The position numbers were made by a program, and so were the translations under genes. A DNA stretch of 64,000 nucleotides from Pseudomonas tremae. GTDB taxonomy: Bacteria > Pseudomonadota > Gammaproteobacteria > Pseudomonadales > Pseudomonadaceae. Below, piece after piece: positions 58,261-64,000 of the stretch (position 1 is its first letter; the number at the start of each line of letters is the position of its first letter). The stretch spans positions 1 to 64,000 of the forward strand of contig NZ_LJRO01000252.1 in NCBI RefSeq assembly GCF_001401155.1. Reading direction: 5' to 3'. The notes under the pieces are model-generated. The model was not told the DNA's origin, made no database searches, and worked only from the letters and a program-made list of their open reading frames with translations.

Positions 58261-58700
58261 GCCGCTTTCTCCTGCTCCTGGCACTTCTTGCAGACGTGCT
58301 TCTCACCCTCGGTTTTCCAGCCCAGTTCTGCGATACGCGCGTTGGCAGCGGGTTTCTGTGCCTTGACGCCCAGCTTGCTCTCGACCATGAACTCGAAGTT
58401 CAGCTCGGCATTGCAGCGGTCGCAGTGAACCTGCCACTGGTGAATCGCCAACTCATCAAATACCGGGCCTTTGGCCACTGCAATCCACTGACCGGGCGGG
58501 TTGATCAAGTGCCGGACCTTCTCGACGGTCAGACGCATGTGCAGGCTTTTGCTGCCCTTGATGGTCACCAGCAATTGGTCGTTGTCATGGATCGAGCCGC
58601 CGTTGCCGGTCACCTGATACCGGCCGGGGGCCAATGTGCGGCATTCAGTCAGGGTGTGCTGCGGATTGAGCATGCTGTAGCGAAAATCGTGTTCGGCCAT
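58257..58700 (-). CDS. Conserved protein with a C-terminal zinc ribbon, unknown function
   Basis: 147 residues, cytoplasmic. The C-terminal half has CDRCNAELNFEF and, 30-odd residues later, HVCKKCQEQE: two CxxC pairs that should hold zinc. The middle (VTIKGSKSLHMRLTVEKVR) looks like a small beta-domain. It is not a family I can name. It is coupled to the META-domain lipoprotein gene by an ATGA overlap. Confidence 0.7.
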   Translation of the reverse strand: MAEHDFRYSMLNPQHTLTECRTLAPGRYQVTGNGGSIHDNDQLLVTIKGSKSLHMRLTVEKVRHLINPPGQWIAVAKGPVFDELAIHQWQVHCDRCNAELNFEFMVESKLGVKAQKPAANARIAELGWKTEGEKHVCKKCQEQEKAA

Positions 58701-58765
58701 GGGTCCTCCAAAATTTCGCGCATCCTATCACGCTCCGCATCCTCGACATTGGATGCAGAACGTAC

Positions 58766-58800
58766 GGGACGGCATTCCCTCGCTGGGGCGTGAGGAACGC
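58766..58800. repeat. Dispersed repeat, copy 6 (degenerate)
   Basis: GGGACGGCATTCCCTCGCTGGGGCGTGAGGAACGC shows the second arm of the repeat (GGCATTCCC..CGC...GCGTG.GGAACG). It lies behind gacS. Confidence 0.5.
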
Positions 58801-58848
58801 CAGATGTACAGTCCTGGCTTATCGTCCCTGAGGATGAAAGGGCGGGCA

Positions 58849-61602
58849 TTACGCCATCACCCGCGCCTCGGCCTCAAGCCGGATGATGGCTTTTTCCAGG
58901 TTATCCAGCGCATCTTCACTGCCTGAAGCGCCCTGCTTTAGAAGGGTTTCAGCGCGCTGGCAAGCGGTGCGCAGTTGCGGCACGCCACAGTAACGCGTTG
59001 CGCCGTGCAGGCGGTGCACGCGTTCGATCAGGCCTTGCACGTCCTGGCTGGCGCGGGCCATACGAATGGCTTCGCGGTCGGCGTCCAGCGAGGCCAGTAG
59101 CATGGCCAGCATGTCGGCCGCGAGATCTGCCTTGCCTGCCGCCAGACGTAAACCTTCTTCATGATCGAGCACCAGCGGCCCTACATGCACCTCAGACGCT
59201 TCATTCTGGCGTTCAGGCGCAGGGTTGCGCAGCGCCAGCCCTGTCCACTTGAGTACCACCTGGGCCAGTTGCCGCTCACTGATCGGTTTGGTCAGGTAGT
59301 CATCCATTCCGCTTTGCAGCAGCGAGCGTTTTTCATTGGCCATCGCATGAGCGGTGAGGGCCACAATCGGCAGAGAGCTTTGACTGCGTTCAGCTTCCCA
59401 GATGCGAATTGCTTCAGTCGCCTGACGCCCGTCCATGCCCGGCATCTGCACATCCATCAACACCAGGTCGAACGCTTCCATCTGCACCGCATTGACCGCT
59501 GCGTAGCCGCCCTCGACAGCGACAACCTCGGCGCCCATGTCTTCGAGCAATGTTTGCACCAGCAGCAGGTTAGCCGGATTGTCATCCACGCACAGCACGC
59601 GCGGTGCACGGCTCGACAGCGGCGGCCCGATGCCTGCGCGAACTGCGCGCGGGGCGACCAGTTCGGACAGGGCTTTTTGCAGCTTGCGGGTACAGGCGGG
59701 CTTGGCCTGCAACTGGGTATAGACATCGTGAACAGCCAGCTGGAACAGCGCATGCTCGGTGGTCGGGCACAGCACCATGACTTTGCAGTTGAGGTTTTCC
59801 AGGTCCCAGATGTGCTGGCGCAGTCGCTCCGGGGAGATTTCCAGCGCAGTCACGCCAAGCACCGCGAGGTCAATCGCCATCGGCGTCTCATGGGCCGCCG
59901 TCACCCCGTTGAGCAGGTTTTCGAGGTTGTTGAAGACGATGGTCTGCAAGCCGCAGTCTTCAAGCTGATGCTCCAGCGCCTGGCGTGCAAGGTCGTGATG
60001 TTCAAGCACTGCGGCGCGCAGCCCTCCCAAAGGAATATTGAGCGATTCCTCCTTGTCTTCCCGGGCTTTGGGCAGTTTCAGGCTGATCCAGAATTCCGAG
60101 CCTTCGCCCGGAGTGCTGTCGACACCGATTTCTCCGCCCATCTGTTCTATCAGACGCTTGGATATCACCAGCCCCAGACCTGTGCCACCGGGCTGGCGGG
60201 ACAGCGAGTTGTCTGCCTGACTGAAGGCCTGGAACAGCGCCCGCACGTCCTGACTGGACAGACCGATGCCGGTGTCCTGCACGCTGATGCGCAGTTGTGC
60301 GTGTTCTTCGGTCTCGTCTTCCAGCATGGCGCGGGCGACGATAGTGCCTTCGCGGGTGAATTTGATCGCGTTGCTGACCAGGTTGGTCAGAATCTGCCGC
60401 AGGCGCAACGGGTCGCCGGACAGCGCCAGCGGTGTGTCGCGGTAGACCAGGCTGACCAGCTCCAGCTGTTTGGCGTGGGCCGCCGGGGCGAGGATGGTCA
60501 GGGTGTCCTGTAACAGGTCACGCAGGTTGAACGGGATATTGTCGAGCACCAGTTTGCCGGCCTCGATCTTCGAGAAGTCGAGGATCTCGTTGATGATGCT
60601 CAGCAGGTTGTCGGCGGACTTCTCGATGGTCGCCAGGTAATCGAACTGGCGCGGGGTCAGCTCGCTTTTCTGCAGCAGGTGGGTGAAGCCCAGAATGCCA
60701 TTGAGCGGCGTACGGATCTCGTGGCTCATGTTGGCCAGAAATTCGGACTTGATCCGGCTGGCTTCAAGCGCTTCCTTGCGTGCAAGGTCCAGTTCGATGT
60801 TCTGGATCTCGATGGTTTCCAGGTTTTGCCTGACATCTTCAGTGGCCTGATCGATGCTGAGCTGCAGTTCTTCCTGCGCGTTCTGCAACGTGGCCGCCAT
60901 GCGATTGATGCCTGACGCCAGTTCGTCCAGCTCGCGACTGCCCAGTGGCGGCAGGCGGGTTTCGAGGTTGCCGTCCTTGAGCTGCGACACCGCCTGCTTG
61001 ATCTGACTCAGCGGGCCGTTGATGGTGCGGCTCATGCGTACGGCCAGCGTCGCGGTGAAGGCCAGCCCGGTCAGAATCAGCAACAGGCTGGCGAACAGGC
61101 TTCGATAGCCGCGCAGCAGAGTGCCGTTGTGAGATATCTCCAGCTCTACCCAGCCCAGCAGCGTGTCGGCTTCGGCGGGGATGATCGGGCTGGTCAGGTG
61201 CCGTTGATGGCCGAACACCGGCAACAGGTAGCGCGTGGCGTCGTTGCCGGTGGAGCTGAGCAGTTGCGAGCTATTGCCGATCGGCACGGGGCTGATCATC
61301 GTCGGGCCGGCGTGCGCCAAGGGCGTGCGGTTGACGTCGAGGAATGAAACGGCGCGCACGTCGGTCTGCTCGAGCGTCTGCGACGCGATGCGGCTCAACA
61401 GCACTTTATCCTTGCGGCCTAACGCGTTGGCCGAGAGGGGCGCCAGATCCTGGGCGACCATTTCACCGCGTTGCAGCAGCTGGCTTTGCAGCTCATTCAG
61501 CTGCATCCAGGTGAAATAGCTGCCGAGCATCGCGGCCATCAGGCTGGCAGGCAGAATGGTCAGAAGCAGCACACGGCCTTTTATACCCAGCTTGGTCAGC
61601 AC
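58849..61602 (-). CDS. gacS: Hybrid sensor kinase GacS (BarA/LemA)
   Basis: 917 residues with the full tripartite layout: TM1 ([20 protein letters not shown]), a periplasmic sensor, TM2 ([20 protein letters not shown]), HAMP, His294 ([15 protein letters not shown]), ATPase ([29 protein letters not shown]), a receiver with Asp717 ([13 protein letters not shown]), and an HPt domain with His866 ([11 protein letters not shown]). With GacA it controls small RNAs of the Rsm system, and thereby secondary metabolism, motility and virulence; in P. syringae it was called LemA. The divergent cysM gene is the usual neighbour in Pseudomonas. Confidence 0.97.
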   Translation of the reverse strand: MLTKLGIKGRVLLLTILPASLMAAMLGSYFTWMQLNELQSQLLQRGEMVAQDLAPLSANALGRKDKVLLSRIASQTLEQTDVRAVSFLDVNRTPLAHAGPTMISPVPIGNSSQLLSSTGNDATRYLLPVFGHQRHLTSPIIPAEADTLLGWVELEISHNGTLLRGYRSLFASLLLILTGLAFTATLAVRMSRTINGPLSQIKQAVSQLKDGNLETRLPPLGSRELDELASGINRMAATLQNAQEELQLSIDQATEDVRQNLETIEIQNIELDLARKEALEASRIKSEFLANMSHEIRTPLNGILGFTHLLQKSELTPRQFDYLATIEKSADNLLSIINEILDFSKIEAGKLVLDNIPFNLRDLLQDTLTILAPAAHAKQLELVSLVYRDTPLALSGDPLRLRQILTNLVSNAIKFTREGTIVARAMLEDETEEHAQLRISVQDTGIGLSSQDVRALFQAFSQADNSLSRQPGGTGLGLVISKRLIEQMGGEIGVDSTPGEGSEFWISLKLPKAREDKEESLNIPLGGLRAAVLEHHDLARQALEHQLEDCGLQTIVFNNLENLLNGVTAAHETPMAIDLAVLGVTALEISPERLRQHIWDLENLNCKVMVLCPTTEHALFQLAVHDVYTQLQAKPACTRKLQKALSELVAPRAVRAGIGPPLSSRAPRVLCVDDNPANLLLVQTLLEDMGAEVVAVEGGYAAVNAVQMEAFDLVLMDVQMPGMDGRQATEAIRIWEAERSQSSLPIVALTAHAMANEKRSLLQSGMDDYLTKPISERQLAQVVLKWTGLALRNPAPERQNEASEVHVGPLVLDHEEGLRLAAGKADLAADMLAMLLASLDADREAIRMARASQDVQGLIERVHRLHGATRYCGVPQLRTACQRAETLLKQGASGSEDALDNLEKAIIRLEAEARVMA

Positions 61603-61876
61603 GCTTTTTCTCCAGCAACAGGTATCAATCCGTCGATATCAGGCATCGGCTGCCTGTCTGTATCGGCACAAGGGGTCGAGTTTAGCCATTTAAAGGAGGA
61701 GTGGGCAGCTTCGTCGGCCTGACAAGGTGTTATTTCTCGCAAAAACCACAGCATGCGGAGTTCTCAGAAATGAGGCGTTATGCCTTTTGGGAATAACGAC
61801 CGCACTTTGCGTGATATGGGCTTTGAGCGTTTGCCGTTATGATAGGCGCCCCCGCAGACTGGACCGCGAATACGCC

Positions 61877-62779
61877 ATGACCCTGCAGTATCCAACCATT
61901 GCCGATTGCGTCGGCAACACTCCGCTCGTGCGTATGCAACGCATGGCCGGTCATACCAGCAATACCATCCTGTTGAAACTGGAAGGTAATAACCCTGCTG
62001 GTTCGGTAAAAGACCGCCCGGCACTGTCGATGATCACCCGTGCCGAGCTGCGCGGCCAGATCCATCCGGGGGACACGCTGATCGAAGCCACTTCCGGTAA
62101 TACAGGAATCGCCCTGGCCATGGCCGCTGCGATCAAGGGCTATCGCATGGTCCTGATCATGCCGGACAATTCCAGTGCCGAGCGCAAGGCCGCGATGACC
62201 GCTTATGGCGCCGAGCTGATTCTGGTCAGCAAGGAAGACGGCATGGAAGGCGCTCGTGATCTGGCGGACCGCATGCAGGCTGAAGGTCGCGGCAAAGTGC
62301 TCGATCAGTTCGCCAATGGCGACAACCCTGAGGCGCATTACACGTCCACCGGTCCGGAAATCTGGCGGCAGACCGCTGGTACCGTCACGCATTTTGTCAG
62401 CTCGATGGGCACCACTGGCACCATCATGGGCACCTCGCGCTACCTCAAGGAACAGAATCCCGATGTGCAGATCGTCGGTTTGCAACCGATGGAAGGTGCA
62501 TCCATCCCCGGCATTCGTCGCTGGCCGACCGAATACCTGCCAAAAATCTATCAGTCGGACCGTGTCGATCGCATCATCGATATGGGGCAGGTAGAGGCCG
62601 AAGAAGCCATGCGTCGGCTGGCGCGCGAAGAGGGGATCTTCTGCGGGGTGTCCTCCGGTGGTTCGGTGGCGGGGGCGCTGCGTATCGCCCGCGAAGTCGA
62701 AAACGCCACGATCGTGGCAATCATCTGTGACCGAGGCGACCGCTACCTGTCGACCGGTATCTACGACACGCCCAACTGA
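61877..62779 (+). CDS. cysM: Cysteine synthase B (O-acetylserine sulfhydrylase)
   Basis: 300 residues. The PLP lysine is Lys45 in [28 protein letters not shown] and [15 protein letters not shown] bind substrate and the PLP phosphate, and the C-terminal [12 protein letters not shown] is typical of the family. Sequence and position next to gacS fit CysM. ATG 61877 is chosen by homology; a 50-residue upstream extension in the same frame is unlikely. Its stop overlaps the ATG of rlmD by one base (TGATG). Confidence 0.95.
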   Translation: MTLQYPTIADCVGNTPLVRMQRMAGHTSNTILLKLEGNNPAGSVKDRPALSMITRAELRGQIHPGDTLIEATSGNTGIALAMAAAIKGYRMVLIMPDNSSAERKAAMTAYGAELILVSKEDGMEGARDLADRMQAEGRGKVLDQFANGDNPEAHYTSTGPEIWRQTAGTVTHFVSSMGTTGTIMGTSRYLKEQNPDVQIVGLQPMEGASIPGIRRWPTEYLPKIYQSDRVDRIIDMGQVEAEEAMRRLAREEGIFCGVSSGGSVAGALRIAREVENATIVAIICDRGDRYLSTGIYDTPN

Positions 62780-64000
62780 TGGCCAAGCATGAAAGAGGCC
62801 TGCGCTTCCAGCCCACCGGCGGCGTCAAGAGCGTGCAGGTGCCTGCCGGTAAAAAGCAGCGTCTGACTATCGAACGCCTGTCTGATGACGGGCGCGGCAT
62901 AGCGTTTGTGGATGGCAGGACCTGGTTCGTTGCGGGCAGCCTGGCAGGCGAAGAGGTTGAGGCGCGGGTGCTCAATGCTCGCGGCAAGATTGTCGAAGCG
63001 CGCACCGAGCGCGTGTTTGTTGCCAGCGACCTGCGTCGCGCCCCCGCCTGTGATTATTTCGGGCGTTGCGGCGGGTGCAGCGTCCAGCATGTGCCCCATG
63101 ACGAACAACTTGCCCTGAAACAGCGCATGCTCGCCGAGCAACTGCTGCGCGTGGCCAATATTGCCCCGGATGAATGGGCAGCGCCTTTGAGCGGGTCTGA
63201 ACTGGCCTATCGCCGAAGGGCGCGGGTCGCGGTTCGCTGGGACGCCAAGGCGAAACGTCTGGACGTAGGTTTTCGCGCGGCGGCCAGCCAGGACATCGTC
63301 AGCATCGATGAATGTCCGGTGCTGGTACAGGCCTTGCAACCGATCATGCGTCAGTTGCCATCCATGCTGAAAAGTTTCAGCAAGCCTCAGGTGCTGGGGC
63401 ATGTCGAGCTGTTCAGCGGTTCTTCGACTGCCTTGCTGTTGCGTCACACTGCGCCTTTGGCGGACGTTGATCTTGCAGCGTTGCATGCATTCTGTTCAGC
63501 GCAGGGTGCGCAGCTGTGGTTGCACGGCGACGGCGAACCGCAACCGGCCAGCCCCGGCGACACGCTGGGTTACCGGCTTGAACCGTGGAACCTGCAGCTG
63601 GCATGGCGTCCGGGGGATTTCATTCAGGTCAATGCGGCGGTCAATACCGCAATGATCGAGCAAGCCCTGCAGTGGTTGGCCCCTGCGGCTGATGAGCGTG
63701 TCATGGATCTGTTCTGCGGCCTGGGCAACTTCGCCTTGCCGCTGGCCGGTCTGGCGAAAGAAGTGGTGGCGGTCGAAGGCGTAGCGACTATGGTCGAACG
63801 TGCAGCTGTCAACGCAATGAGTAATGATCTGCACAATGTGCAGTTTTTTCAGGCGGATCTTTCCCAGCCGCTGACACACGCCGACTGGGCGGCGGAGGGG
63901 TTTTCTGCGGTACTCTTGGACCCACCGCGTGACGGGGCGTTTGAAGTGGTACGCCAGATCAGCAAGACGGGTGCCCGGCGACTGCTTTATGTTTCATGCA
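62779..64000 (+). CDS. rlmD: 23S rRNA (uracil-1939-C5)-methyltransferase RlmD, 5' part
   Basis: 407 codons are inside the window; the gene runs out at the right edge. A TRAM-like N-terminal domain ([20 protein letters not shown]) is followed by the Fe-S cluster motif [15 protein letters not shown], then the methyltransferase domain with [34 protein letters not shown] (SAM binding) and [13 protein letters not shown]. The C-terminal end with the catalytic Cys (in YVSC) lies at the edge. It methylates U1939 of 23S rRNA. Order gacS, cysM, rlmD agrees with other Pseudomonas. Confidence 0.95.
   Translation, partial: MAKHERGLRFQPTGGVKSVQVPAGKKQRLTIERLSDDGRGIAFVDGRTWFVAGSLAGEEVEARVLNARGKIVEARTERVFVASDLRRAPACDYFGRCGGCSVQHVPHDEQLALKQRMLAEQLLRVANIAPDEWAAPLSGSELAYRRRARVAVRWDAKAKRLDVGFRAAASQDIVSIDECPVLVQALQPIMRQLPSMLKSFSKPQVLGHVELFSGSSTALLLRHTAPLADVDLAALHAFCSAQGAQLWLHGDGEPQPASPGDTLGYRLEPWNLQLAWRPGDFIQVNAAVNTAMIEQALQWLAPAADERVMDLFCGLGNFALPLAGLAKEVVAVEGVATMVERAAVNAMSNDLHNVQFFQADLSQPLTHADWAAEGFSAVLLDPPRDGAFEVVRQISKTGARRLLYVSC

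Overview
The window is chromosomal DNA of a fluorescent Pseudomonas, most likely of the P. syringae group. The reasons are the content and order of the core genes (nrdB-nrdA-rstA/rstB-like, pcpS, phoPQ and dctA in the order known from P. aeruginosa, and gacS-cysM-rlmD) and a short dispersed repeat (core GTGACGCAGAGCGTCAC plus a GGCATTCCCACGC-type arm) of the kind that litters Pseudomonas genomes. I found no tRNA, rRNA or CRISPR array. Assignments rest on reading motifs, not on database searches.

Left part (1-18.9 kb): the 5' end of an N-acetylglutaminylglutamine amide (osmoprotectant) synthetase; an unusual PL8-type polysaccharide lyase without an export signal; a three-gene AttH/permease/ATPase export-type operon; mnmC; a two-domain PPK2 polyphosphate kinase; small conserved genes (DUF454, UPF0149); recQ; a SlyA/MarR regulator; a second-type FimV-like protein; and a small topoisomerase-type zinc finger protein.

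Middle (19-26.8 kb): two tandem, related subtilisin-type autotransporter proteases. The second carries a one-base deletion that destroys the end of its beta-barrel. Then come repeats, a small secreted Cys protein and a phage-type Bro-N gene broken by an amber codon.

Accessory island (about 26.8-36.6 kb): an A+T-rich, horizontally acquired-looking cassette of vsr, a cytosine-C5 DNA methyltransferase, a MutL/MORC-like GHKL ATPase, a Z1-domain SF2-like ATPase, a PD-(D/E)XK protein (DUF4420 type) and an AIPR protein. The last four read the same way and most junctions overlap or are very short. It looks like a restriction-modification-like anti-phage system of a class predicted computationally, and it is the most interesting locus here.

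Right part (36.7-64 kb): nrdB and nrdA, separated by almost 1 kb and each preceded by candidate paired NrdR boxes (nrdA also by a perfect DnaA box); an RstA/RstB-like two-component system translationally coupled to an FhuF-like reductase; pcpS; a dienelactone hydrolase; a small secreted protein plus phoP-phoQ behind four GTTCA direct repeats at exact 11-base spacing; a low-GC two-gene unit that looks like a pore-forming toxin with its immunity protein; dctA with a textbook sigma-54 promoter and two upstream GCGGA-type inverted repeats (DctD-like sites); sprT; ttcA; tag; wrbA-arsC; a TlpA-like lipoprotein; a META-domain lipoprotein with a partner gene; the global regulator gacS; cysM; and the 5' part of rlmD.
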